From contig JAQUZK010000061.1 in assembly GCA_028691335.1 (NCBI GenBank), forward strand, positions 1-7,574: a stretch of 7,574 bases of DNA, in the 5' to 3' direction. Below are positions 1 through 6,159 of this stretch, one piece after another. Within the stretch, counting starts at the first letter, position 1, and the number at the start of each line of letters is the position of its first letter. Source of the DNA: Candidatus Izemoplasmatales bacterium (lineage in GTDB: Bacteria > Bacillota_I > Bacilli_A > Izemoplasmatales > Hujiaoplasmataceae). The translations under genes and the position numbers were made by a program. A model generated the notes under the pieces. That model ran no database searches, was not told where the DNA came from, and was given only the letters and a program-made list of their open reading frames with translations.

Positions 1-372
1 GGATTGAAAACTTTATTAAAAAGATTAAAGTATGAAAAGTATTACTTAAATTCTCCCGTTAGACCACCAGCTGTTAAGTCTGTAAAGCCAGTGAGTCATG
101 AGAAAATGGATGAAATTGCTAAAATTCTAAAAGGAATTAACATTGATATGTTAGCTGATCCAAACTTTTTTTCTAACATCTCTGATAATTATGAGGCTAT
201 TCTATCGATTATTCGTAGACATCCTATGAATCGTTTTGAGATTCAGAGTTTCTTAGATTCAAGAAAAGAGAAAAACTCTGATTATATACTCTCAAAACTT
301 GAAAAAAATACTGATATTGAGGTTATTAACTATAAAACTTTTGATACCTTTAGATTTAGGATGGGAAGATGA
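1..372 (+). CDS. C-terminal part of a probable radical SAM protein (COG0731-like), 5' end outside the window
   Basis: The reading frame is open to the left edge. A TTG at position 4 could be a start, but it has no ribosome site in view, so I treat this as the C-terminal ~123 residues of a longer protein. Near the start is a segment reading YLNSPVRPPAVKSV. From memory this resembles the 'LNTPxRPPAE' stretch that follows the barrel in COG0731-type radical SAM oxidoreductases. The last ~60 residues (ILSIIRRHPMNRFEIQSFL, then KLEKNTDIEVINYKTFDTFRFR) read like a winged-helix domain, which some of those proteins carry at their C-terminus. The cysteine cluster that would prove radical SAM chemistry would lie upstream and is not visible. 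The TGA stop at 370-372 overlaps the next gene's ATG, so the two are translationally coupled. The family call is tentative; that this is a coding region is not in doubt. Confidence 0.5.
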   Translation, partial: GLKTLLKRLKYEKYYLNSPVRPPAVKSVKPVSHEKMDEIAKILKGINIDMLADPNFFSNISDNYEAILSIIRRHPMNRFEIQSFLDSRKEKNSDYILSKLEKNTDIEVINYKTFDTFRFRMGR

Positions 373-872
373 TGATGAAATATAAAAATTTTGAGCCAAT
401 CATTTCTGAAGGTGTTGTGAACTTAGGGTCTGATGTAGTAGGAAATGTTAAGTTAGGCAAAGATGTTAATTTATGGTTTAACTCAACTGTTAGAGGAGAT
501 ATGGCTGGTATTGTTATTGATGAAGGTACGAATATTCAAGATAATGTTGTTGTTCATACAGACACTTTTCAAAGTACTCATATAGGTAAAATGGTTACTG
601 TAGGACATAGCGCAATTATTCACGCAGCTATTGTTAAAGACTATGCTTTGATAGGCATGGGATCGATAATCCTAAATGGTGCTGTTATTGGAGAATACGC
701 TATGGTTGCGGCTGGAACTTTGGTTCCGCCAGGAAAAATTGTCCCTCCAAAAACATTAGTTATGGGTAACCCAATGAGAATAGTAAGAGAATTAACTGAT
801 GCAGAGATAAAAGCTAATATCGAAAATTCTAAAAAGTATATATCTTTAGCAAAAGAGTATAAAAATGGATAA
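369..872 (+). CDS. gamma-class carbonic anhydrase-like hexapeptide-repeat protein (YrdA/PaaY family)
   Basis: This 167-residue protein has the usual length and layout of the gamma-carbonic anhydrase/YrdA family: a left-handed beta-helix of hexapeptide turns (about residues 10-135) followed by a C-terminal helix (about 142-165). Family landmarks are visible: NLWFNSTVRGD (Arg42, Asp44), GTNIQD (Gln57), and three histidines at the metal-ligand positions, His63 in VVVHTD and His80 and His85 in VGHSAIIHA. The closing segment MGNPMRIVREL is also typical. Such proteins are cytoplasmic trimers with a Zn or Fe site between subunits; some hydrate CO2, while others have no demonstrated activity. The usual LHGC around the third histidine reads IHAA here, a small deviation. 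Three ATG codons stand in a row at 369, 372 and 375. The first overlaps the upstream TGA, but the third has better spacing from GGGAAG (363-368), so the exact start is uncertain by two codons. It overlaps the next gene by 8 nt. Confidence 0.88.
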   Translation: MMMKYKNFEPIISEGVVNLGSDVVGNVKLGKDVNLWFNSTVRGDMAGIVIDEGTNIQDNVVVHTDTFQSTHIGKMVTVGHSAIIHAAIVKDYALIGMGSIILNGAVIGEYAMVAAGTLVPPGKIVPPKTLVMGNPMRIVRELTDAEIKANIENSKKYISLAKEYKNG

Positions 873-1446
873 TTTAATTAAAGTTTGTGAAGAATATGTA
901 AAGAAAGATACTATTAATGAAAATACCGGGCATGATTATTATCATGCCTTAAGGGTTTATAAAATGGCTACTTATCTTTCTATTGGTAAAGATGTGAATG
1001 AAAAGGTTATTGCTTTAGCTTCATTATTGCATGATTTAGATGATTATAAAGTAGCTAGTCCTAATAGTAAAAAGGTTGAATTTTTTTTAAGTCAACATGT
1101 TGATGAAGAGACTAAGATAAAAGTTATGGAAATAGTTAATAACATGTCTTACTCTGATTATTTAAAAGGAAAAAAAGTAGATAGTCTAGAAGGGAAAATA
1201 GTTCAAGACGCTGATAGACTGGATGCTTTAGGAGCGATAGGTATAGCAAGAGTTTTTGCTTACTCTGGAAAAAAGAATAGACATATATATGATTATTCTT
1301 TTGATGATACTTCTGCAATAGCTCATTTCTATCAAAAATTATTGGGGTTAGATTCATTGATGAACTTTCCTGAATCTAGATTAATAGCTGAAGAAAGAAT
1401 TGCTTATATGAAAGAATTTTTACGTCAATTTTTTAAGGAGTTTTAA
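865..1446 (+). CDS. HD-domain metal-dependent phosphohydrolase, YpgQ/YedJ type
   Basis: The 193-residue product has the full HD-domain signature: a first histidine in GHDYYHALRVY (His23/His27), the HD pair in LASLLHDLDD (His56-Asp57) and the later aspartate in VQDADRLDALGAIGIAR (Asp116). The C-terminal run FYQKLLGLDSLMNFPESRLIAEERIAYMKEFLRQF closely resembles the tail of Bacillus YpgQ and E. coli YedJ. YpgQ of Bacillus subtilis is a divalent-metal-dependent nucleotide pyrophosphohydrolase, so a cytoplasmic nucleotide-cleaning role is plausible, though the substrate cannot be read from sequence. The start at 865 lies inside the end of the carbonic anhydrase-like gene, with a weak AAAAGAG (851-857) as ribosome site. 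Length and motifs are complete. The gene ends in TAA at 1444-1446, one base before the amidase ATG, so the two are co-transcribed. Confidence 0.87.
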   Translation: MDNLIKVCEEYVKKDTINENTGHDYYHALRVYKMATYLSIGKDVNEKVIALASLLHDLDDYKVASPNSKKVEFFLSQHVDEETKIKVMEIVNNMSYSDYLKGKKVDSLEGKIVQDADRLDALGAIGIARVFAYSGKKNRHIYDYSFDDTSAIAHFYQKLLGLDSLMNFPESRLIAEERIAYMKEFLRQFFKEF

Positions 1447-1447
1447 G

Positions 1448-2869
1448 ATGATTGATAAAGAATATAGTGTTAAAGAGTTAATAGATGGCCTTAATAAAAA
1501 GGAATTTACATCTCGTGATTTAGTAGATTTTTATATTGAAAGAATTCTTGCTTATGACAAAAGTGGAGTTATGTTAAATTCTATCGCTGAGATAAATCCC
1601 GAAGTATATGAAATAGCCGATATATTGGATTTAGAGAGAAGTAATGGCAAAATAAGGTCAATAATGCATGGAATACCGATTGTTATAAAAGACAATATCA
1701 ACACTAAAGATAAAATGCATACTTCAGCTTCATCGATAGCTTTAGAAAATTTTTATGCGCCAGAAGATGCTTTTGTTATAAAGAAATTAAGAGATGCTGG
1801 AGTTATTATCTTAGGAAAAGCTAATTTAAGTGAGTTTGCGTATTTTATGAGTTTTGATAATATGCCTTCTGGATATGGGTCAAGATTCGGTCAAGTTAAG
1901 AGCCCTTACAGTAAGAATATTGATCCTCTAGGTTCTAGCACCGGTTCAGCTGTCGCAGTAGCAAGTAACCTTATTGCTGTTTCAATAGGAACTGAAACAA
2001 ATGGTTCTTTGACAGCTCCTGCAAAAAACAATTCAATCTCAACTATTAAACCAACTGTAGGTATGGTTTCAAGAAGTGGAATTATTCCGATATCTCATCA
2101 TCAAGATACCGCTGGGCCGTTAGGTAGAAGTATTGAAGATTGTGCTTATCTTCTACAGATTATTTATGGTTATGATAGTGAAGATTTATATACTCATCAT
2201 ATAGATAATAAAGAGTTTAATTTCATAGATGCTCTTAAAAAGGATATTAGAGGTAAAAAAGTAGGATTTGTGAAATATACAAATCTTGATTATAATGATG
2301 AAGAAAAGGAAATAGAAAAAGAAGCGAAGGATATTTTTGAAGCAGCTGGTTGTGAAGTTTTATCATTTGAAATAGAAAACAAGAAGATGCCAAATCATAT
2401 AACTTTGATTTATGATTTTAAAGTAGACTTGAATCATTATTTAGCTAAATATAGACCAGTTGGTATTAATAGCTTAAAAGATTTGATTAGTTTTAATAAT
2501 CAGGATTCAAGGAATCGTTTAAAATACGGTCAGAGTATTTTTACTGCTGCTGAAAAGACCAGTGGAGCTTTAACAGAGGTTGAGTATTTTAAAGTAAGGA
2601 AGGAAAATTTAGAAGTAGCTGGTGAATATCAGAAACTATTAGAAGAAAATAATTTGGATGTATTAGTATCAGTTGTTAGATCATCACATGCGCCGATATT
2701 CGGTAATCCAGTGATTGCAATTCCTGCGAAACCTCTTATTGATGATGAACCAAGAAGTTTATTTTTTATTGGGAAAAAGTTTGATGATGAAAACATTATT
2801 GCTTTTGCCAATCTCTATGAAAAAAAGACTTTTAAAAGATTAAAGCCAGATTTAAAAAATATAAGATAA
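1448..2869 (+). CDS. amidase signature family enzyme (peptide-amidase-like, not GatA)
   Basis: A 473-residue amidase-signature hydrolase with the Ser-cisSer-Lys triad in place: Lys81 in GIPIVIKDNIN, the cis-serine Ser163 in LGSSTGSAVAVASN, and the nucleophile Ser187 in GTETNGSLTAPA. The 24-residue spacing between the two serines is the one found in FAAH and GatA. KPTVGMVSRSG and DTAGPLGRS follow as expected. The GTETxGS form is characteristic of amidases related to bacterial peptide amidase rather than of GatA (usually GTDTGGS), and no gatB or gatC lies nearby, so I do not call it the tRNA amidotransferase subunit. The glycine-serine loop reads GSSTGS rather than the common GSSGGS. No signal peptide is seen, so it should be cytoplasmic, releasing ammonia from an unknown amide. 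A good ribosome site, AAGGAG (1435-1440), sits 7 nt before the ATG. It is the last gene of its operon; a hairpin terminator starts at its stop codon. Confidence 0.88.
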   Translation: MIDKEYSVKELIDGLNKKEFTSRDLVDFYIERILAYDKSGVMLNSIAEINPEVYEIADILDLERSNGKIRSIMHGIPIVIKDNINTKDKMHTSASSIALENFYAPEDAFVIKKLRDAGVIILGKANLSEFAYFMSFDNMPSGYGSRFGQVKSPYSKNIDPLGSSTGSAVAVASNLIAVSIGTETNGSLTAPAKNNSISTIKPTVGMVSRSGIIPISHHQDTAGPLGRSIEDCAYLLQIIYGYDSEDLYTHHIDNKEFNFIDALKKDIRGKKVGFVKYTNLDYNDEEKEIEKEAKDIFEAAGCEVLSFEIENKKMPNHITLIYDFKVDLNHYLAKYRPVGINSLKDLISFNNQDSRNRLKYGQSIFTAAEKTSGALTEVEYFKVRKENLEVAGEYQKLLEENNLDVLVSVVRSSHAPIFGNPVIAIPAKPLIDDEPRSLFFIGKKFDDENIIAFANLYEKKTFKRLKPDLKNIR

Positions 2870-2910
2870 AAAAAGATCTTAACTATTTGTAAAAAGTTAA
2901 GATCTTTTTT
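2869..2910. terminator. bidirectional Rho-independent terminator between convergent operons
   Basis: A 16-bp perfect stem (left arm 2869-2884, right arm 2895-2910) encloses a 10-nt loop. The arms contain the self-complementary AAGATCTT and end in A-runs on the left and T-runs on the right, so each strand yields a hairpin followed by U residues. It begins at the last base of the amidase stop codon and lies 17 nt beyond the stop of the convergent lipoprotein gene, so it can serve both units. Confidence 0.9.
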
Positions 2911-2926
2911 AATTTTAAAATTGTAA

Positions 2927-3538
2927 TTATTCAGCTGTTTTTTCGATTAATCCCATTGCTTGAGAACCAGCACCAAAGTCTACATATACTACATAGTAAG
3001 TACCTTTAGCTAAAGCAACAGAGTCATGATTCCAAGCTCCTGATGTATAAGTGATTGCTTCTTCGCCTTCTCCAACTGTATCGGTTGTAGTTGGGTTTTC
3101 AACAAATTCAGGAATCCAGAATGTATCAGGAGTTAAGTTATCAATTTTTCCTGATTCAGGAGATTGAGCCCACCAGTTAATAGCATCTGTATCGCCAGCA
3201 TCTGTACGGATGATTTTGATGATTTGATTTCCGTCAACTGTAGTGTTTTCTTCATCAATAATAAAGTATTTTCCCCATCCAGCATCTTCAGTTGGAAGAG
3301 TTAATTCTAATATGTACAAGTATTTAGCGCCTTTTAGGTCATCTTTAAGAGGTTTAACTCTAGCGTCATTTAGAGGAATAGCTTCCATTTTGTATTCAGC
3401 TGTTGTTCCATTCGCCCAATCGTTGAAGTTACCTACAACGTAATAATCTTTTTCGGCATTAGCTAATGGTTCGCTTGTACAAGCAGTTAAACCAAAAGAA
3501 AATACTAAGCCTAATAGTAAAACTAATAATTTTTTCAT
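2927..3538 (-). CDS. small surface lipoprotein, probable starch/maltodextrin-binding protein
   Basis: A 203-residue exported lipoprotein. The N-terminus (MKK, a hydrophobic stretch, then LTAC with Cys20 as the lipidated residue) is a clear lipoprotein signal peptide. The mature part opens with DYYVVGNFNDWANGT (residues 31-45). GNFNDW-type motifs with a following Trp are seen in beta-sandwich carbohydrate-binding modules such as CBM48 and SusE/SusF-like proteins. Tryptophans at 41, 89, 122, 123, 141 and 169 are candidates for sugar stacking. A second beta-rich segment, GAWNHDSVALAKGTYYVVYVDFG (168-190), may complete the fold. No catalytic motif is seen. Its position directly after a GH13 amylase and the MalFG permease suggests it holds alpha-glucan at the cell surface; this function is inferred. 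The start is supported by AAGGAG (3545-3550), 6 nt upstream. It has its own consensus promoter and operator-like sites, unlike the coupled genes before it. Confidence 0.72.
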   Translation of the reverse strand: MKKLLVLLLGLVFSFGLTACTSEPLANAEKDYYVVGNFNDWANGTTAEYKMEAIPLNDARVKPLKDDLKGAKYLYILELTLPTEDAGWGKYFIIDEENTTVDGNQIIKIIRTDAGDTDAINWWAQSPESGKIDNLTPDTFWIPEFVENPTTTDTVGEGEEAITYTSGAWNHDSVALAKGTYYVVYVDFGAGSQAMGLIEKTAE

Positions 3539-3544
3539 TTTTCT

Positions 3545-3550
3545 CTCCTT
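3545..3550 (-). promoter_or_regulatory. ribosome binding site of the small lipoprotein gene
   Basis: AAGGAG on the - strand, 6 nt before the ATG at 3538, a near-ideal Shine-Dalgarno sequence that fixes the start at the lipoprotein signal peptide. Confidence 0.85.
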
Positions 3551-3583
3551 TTTTATTTAAAATTTAATTTAAATCTTAATACA

Positions 3584-3612
3584 ATTATATCACTGTATAA
3601 ATATACTGTCAA
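3584..3612 (-). promoter_or_regulatory. consensus vegetative-sigma promoter for the small lipoprotein gene
   Basis: On the - strand, TTGACA (3607-3612) and TATAAT (3584-3589) are separated by exactly 17 nt. TG at the extended -10 position (TGATATAAT) adds further strength. Every base of both hexamers matches the housekeeping sigma consensus. Transcription would start near 3577, giving a leader of about 39 nt that contains the AAGGAG ribosome site. The promoter lies within the 115-nt gap between the amylase and the lipoprotein gene, so the latter can be made independently of the malFG-amylase transcript. Confidence 0.88.
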
Positions 3613-3627
3613 AGGCTTTGACGGTAT
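3603..3627. promoter_or_regulatory. 25-bp near-perfect palindrome over the -35 box, probable repressor operator
   Basis: Two 12-bp half-sites around a single central base (3615) match at 11 of 12 positions; the only mismatch is 3607/3623. The core reads GTCAAAG and CTTTGAC around the centre. The whole -35 hexamer (3607-3612) lies within one half-site, so a bound protein would block RNA polymerase. Size, symmetry and position fit a dimeric repressor. The regulator is not in the window and cannot be named. As RNA it would form a short hairpin with no U-tract, so a terminator is less likely. Confidence 0.7.
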
Positions 3628-3639
3628 TTGATGAAAATA

Positions 3640-3653
3640 TGTAACCGCTCACA
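3640..3653. promoter_or_regulatory. cre-type catabolite control site (CcpA/LacI-family operator)
   Basis: TGTAACCGCTCACA matches the Bacillus cre consensus TGWAANCGNTNWCA at all 14 positions, including the central CG. It ends directly next to the amylase stop codon (TAG, 3654-3656). Relative to the small lipoprotein promoter it is centred about 70 bp upstream of the estimated start point, on the far side of the -35 and the palindrome. That location resembles upstream activating cre sites more than the usual blocking positions. A different LacI-family regulator of maltose genes could use the same sequence. Confidence 0.72.
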
Positions 3654-5258
3654 CTATTTTAATACTACAGAAGTATAAGGGCCTATCTTGAGTGTTTGTC
3701 CATCTAGACTAGCTGTGTTGATTCCGACATAAGCTCTTAATGTTGTGAATGTGAAGTCTGTATATTGACTTAAATCAATAATAATTTCTTTATCTCCAAC
3801 ATTATGGAAAACTCCCACAGTAGAATCTTTGTATGTAGATAAGAAACCTCCGAATGTATAATAACCACTGAATTCAAGGTATGTGTAGCTTCCTCTAGCT
3901 ATTTCTGGATTAGCTTTTCTAATCATAATTAGTTTTTTATAATGGTTATATAGACTTTCCTTATCTTTTAAATGACTTTTTACAGTGCCATTAGTTTGAT
4001 TATCATTATCGTAAGTAGTGCCTATAGGATCTTTTACGGTATCATCATCTCCCCAAAGCATTGCTAGACGTCTATTGGCATCAGTCATTTCATTTGATCG
4101 AGAACCTTTCATTCCTATTTCTTCTCCATAGTAAATAAAAGGATTTCCATATGTGAGTAAGTATAGATTGGCTGCCATGAACATTTCATAGTTATTTAAG
4201 TTGAGATATCCAGCGGCTCTATCCATGTCATGATTTGATATAAAAGGTGTTAAAATAGCATTCGGATTATACCCTTCAATCATTGAACGATAGTTAGTTA
4301 AATAACTTACATATTGGTTAATAGTATTATATTGTTTAGCAGCGGCTGAAATAGCACCTTCACTTCCAGACATTCCAAAATCAAAATTACTAAAAGATTC
4401 ATAATAAGGAGCTATTAAACTGTCTCCAGACCAAACTTCTCCAACTATATAAGTATCAGGATTTATTTTTTTACATTCTTCAACAAACCAATTCCAAAAC
4501 TCGATGTTTAAATCATCATTTCTAAAATATGGATATTTAGCAGCATCTAATCTAAAACCATCTATCCCAATCTCATACCAAAAACTTATAATATCAATAA
4601 TTTCATTTCTTACATCAGTACTATCTAAGTTTAATTCCGGCATAGAAGGGGAAAAATTTCCTTCGTAGAAGTAGTCGCCAGCGAATGGATAATACATCTT
4701 TCCTTGTTCTTTTTCATCTTCAGTTACTAAGACATAGTAATCAAGATACTTGTTTTCTAGATCATTCTCTTGAATAGCTTTTTGAGCATTTTTAAACCAA
4801 GGATGAAGATTAGATGTATGGTTTAGTACTAAATCAATTATCACTTTAATATTTCTTTCTTTTGCTAGATTAACAAAATTTTCGAACTCTTCCATCGTTC
4901 CATATGAGGAATCAATATCTTTGTAATTGAGAACATCATATTTATGGTAACTAGGTGAAGGCATGATTGGCATTAACCAAATACCTTCAATTCCTAAACT
5001 CTTACCGGAATTGTCGTCTCCATCATTAAGATAATCAATTCGATTGATTAATCCGTTTATATCTCCAACTCCATCTTCATCACTGTCAGAAAAAGAAGCA
5101 ACGAATATTTCATAATAAACCCGATAATTATCTTCAACATTACTTGAAATTAATAGTTCGTCTTTAACTTTATATTCTCTCATAGAACTACAGGATACAA
5201 GTGTTAAACTGATGATAGAAAGTATTACAATCAATGATTTTTTAATGATTGAACGCAT
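3654..5258 (-). CDS. extracellular GH13 alpha-amylase-type lipoprotein
   Basis: An alpha-glucan hydrolase of family GH13, 534 residues from the preferred start. Residues 1-22 form a lipoprotein signal peptide ending in LVSC (Cys23), so the enzyme should be anchored outside the membrane. DSDEDGVGDINGL (about 58-70) marks the start of the barrel and a probable calcium loop. The conserved regions are all present: DLVLNH (142-147), GFRLD with nucleophile Asp238, VGEVW with acid/base Glu274, and SNHD with Asp344. The MPELN motif (206-210) in domain B is close to the MPDLN of intermediary-group alpha-amylases (GH13_36-like), so maltodextrin or starch is the likely substrate; exact linkage preference is inference. 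A C-terminal beta domain follows from about 450. An in-frame ATG at 5276 would add six residues, but the ATG at 5258 has AAGGGA just upstream and gives a normal signal peptide. It follows malG with 1 nt between the malG stop codon and this ATG. Confidence 0.93.
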   Translation of the reverse strand: MRSIIKKSLIVILSIISLTLVSCSSMREYKVKDELLISSNVEDNYRVYYEIFVASFSDSDEDGVGDINGLINRIDYLNDGDDNSGKSLGIEGIWLMPIMPSPSYHKYDVLNYKDIDSSYGTMEEFENFVNLAKERNIKVIIDLVLNHTSNLHPWFKNAQKAIQENDLENKYLDYYVLVTEDEKEQGKMYYPFAGDYFYEGNFSPSMPELNLDSTDVRNEIIDIISFWYEIGIDGFRLDAAKYPYFRNDDLNIEFWNWFVEECKKINPDTYIVGEVWSGDSLIAPYYESFSNFDFGMSGSEGAISAAAKQYNTINQYVSYLTNYRSMIEGYNPNAILTPFISNHDMDRAAGYLNLNNYEMFMAANLYLLTYGNPFIYYGEEIGMKGSRSNEMTDANRRLAMLWGDDDTVKDPIGTTYDNDNQTNGTVKSHLKDKESLYNHYKKLIMIRKANPEIARGSYTYLEFSGYYTFGGFLSTYKDSTVGVFHNVGDKEIIIDLSQYTDFTFTTLRAYVGINTASLDGQTLKIGPYTSVVLK

Positions 5259-5259
5259 T

Positions 5260-6159
5260 TTATCCCTTAACAGCACCAGCTGTGACTCCTTCTACATAGT
5301 ATTTTTGCATTGAAAGGAATAATGTAACAATAGGGATAGCTACTATTACAGAACCAGCAGCGAATACTGTAAATAAGTTTTCATCCGGTTGAGAACCAAA
5401 CAACATGTTGTAGAGTCCAACCGAAACCGTGTATCTTTCAGGCTCTTCACCTAGTATAACCTTTGCGAAAATGAAATCCATCCAAGGTCCAATAAAAGAT
5501 AGTAAAGCTGTATAAATAATAATTGGTTTACTTAGTGGAAGAATAATTTTTCCGAATATTTGTGAATTAGTTGCGCCATCGAGTCTAGCTGATTCCATTA
5601 ATGAATTAGGAATGATATCGAAGAAGCCTTTAGCTACATAGAATCCTAATCCAGATCCAGCTGAGTAAACTAGAATTAGCGCAAATAGAGATTGACTAAG
5701 TCCGATCGCTTTAATGATGTAGTATATAGCTATCATTGACATGAATCCAGGGAATAAACCTAGAATAATTGCGATACTTAAGAATGTTTTACGTGCTTTA
5801 AATTTAAGTTTACTCATAACGTATGCAACTGAAAGCGTTAGAAGTGTTGAAAGAATAAAAGTAAAGACACTAACAAATAATGTATTTATAAACCACGTTA
5901 AGAATAAAGTATCCTTAAATAAACTAATGTAGTTTTCTAAGCCCAGTGATTTAGGGAAATAATCTCCCACAACAACACCGACAAAGAATTCACCATTGTA
6001 CTCAGCTCTAAAAGAGTGTAGTAAAATCCATATAATCGGTATTAACCAAATTAATGATAAAACCACTAATAATGAGTAAGATATTATTGTTGAAACTGAT
6101 TTGCTTGTTTTTACACTTTTATATTTTTTTACGTTTTGCTCATTTGAATTATTCATCAT
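5260..6159 (-). CDS. malG: maltodextrin ABC transporter permease, MalG type
   Basis: A 299-residue inner-membrane permease of the MalFG carbohydrate uptake family. It has about six hydrophobic segments (roughly residues 25-49, 91-115, 126-150, 155-176, 212-232, 265-285). The cytoplasmic EAA loop that docks the ATPase is clear: ESARLDGATNSQIFGKIILP, 189-208. The C-terminus GVTAGAVKG matches the conserved MalG ending (G-TAG-VKG), which in E. coli MalG touches the MalK dimer. Its ATG at 6159 overlaps the malF TGA (ATGA), and a strong GAGGAGG (6170-6176) lies 10 nt upstream; a second ATG follows immediately but is spaced worse. With MalF it forms the channel for maltose/maltodextrins. No ATP-binding gene is in the window, so an ATPase encoded beyond the edge or elsewhere (MsmK/MalK-like) must energise it. 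Maltodextrin specificity is inferred from the amylase next door and the MalG-type tail. Confidence 0.92.
   Translation of the reverse strand: MMNNSNEQNVKKYKSVKTSKSVSTIISYSLLVVLSLIWLIPIIWILLHSFRAEYNGEFFVGVVVGDYFPKSLGLENYISLFKDTLFLTWFINTLFVSVFTFILSTLLTLSVAYVMSKLKFKARKTFLSIAIILGLFPGFMSMIAIYYIIKAIGLSQSLFALILVYSAGSGLGFYVAKGFFDIIPNSLMESARLDGATNSQIFGKIILPLSKPIIIYTALLSFIGPWMDFIFAKVILGEEPERYTVSVGLYNMLFGSQPDENLFTVFAAGSVIVAIPIVTLFLSMQKYYVEGVTAGAVKG
5263..5268 (-). promoter_or_regulatory. ribosome binding site deciding the amylase start
   Basis: AAGGGA on the - strand, formed by the last codons of malG, lies 4 nt before the ATG at 5258. It is too far downstream to serve the alternative in-frame ATG at 5276, so it supports the shorter protein with a standard lipoprotein signal. 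Confidence 0.65.

Noticed and set aside
1136..1357. Open frame on the - strand within the HD gene, and similar short frames inside the amidase, lipoprotein and malG genes
   Set aside because: They lie antisense within well-supported genes, lack ribosome sites and show no recognisable protein features.
1448..2869. gatA, subunit A of the tRNA amidotransferase
   Set aside because: It has GTETNGS instead of GTDTGGS, and gatC and gatB are not adjacent; the neighbours are unrelated metabolic genes.
3555..3580. AT-rich quasi-palindromic run in the lipoprotein leader
   Set aside because: The symmetry is only of A/T runs and is expected by chance in such AT-rich sequence.
3603..3627. The palindrome as an intrinsic terminator of the amylase transcript
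   Set aside because: The stem is short on the - strand (7 bp, then a C/A mismatch) and is followed by AGTATATTTATA rather than a T-run, while it exactly covers a -35 box; an operator fits better.
3613..3640. Divergent + strand promoter starting at the second TTGAC of the palindrome
   Set aside because: TTGACG is present on the + strand at 3618-3623, but no reasonable -10 follows at 16-18 nt and there is no + strand gene downstream before the convergent terminator.
5830..5843. cre-like sequence TGAAAGCGTTAGAA inside malG
   Set aside because: It matches 12 of 14 consensus positions, but the right end (W-C) fails and it lies within coding sequence far from any promoter; chance similarity is likely.
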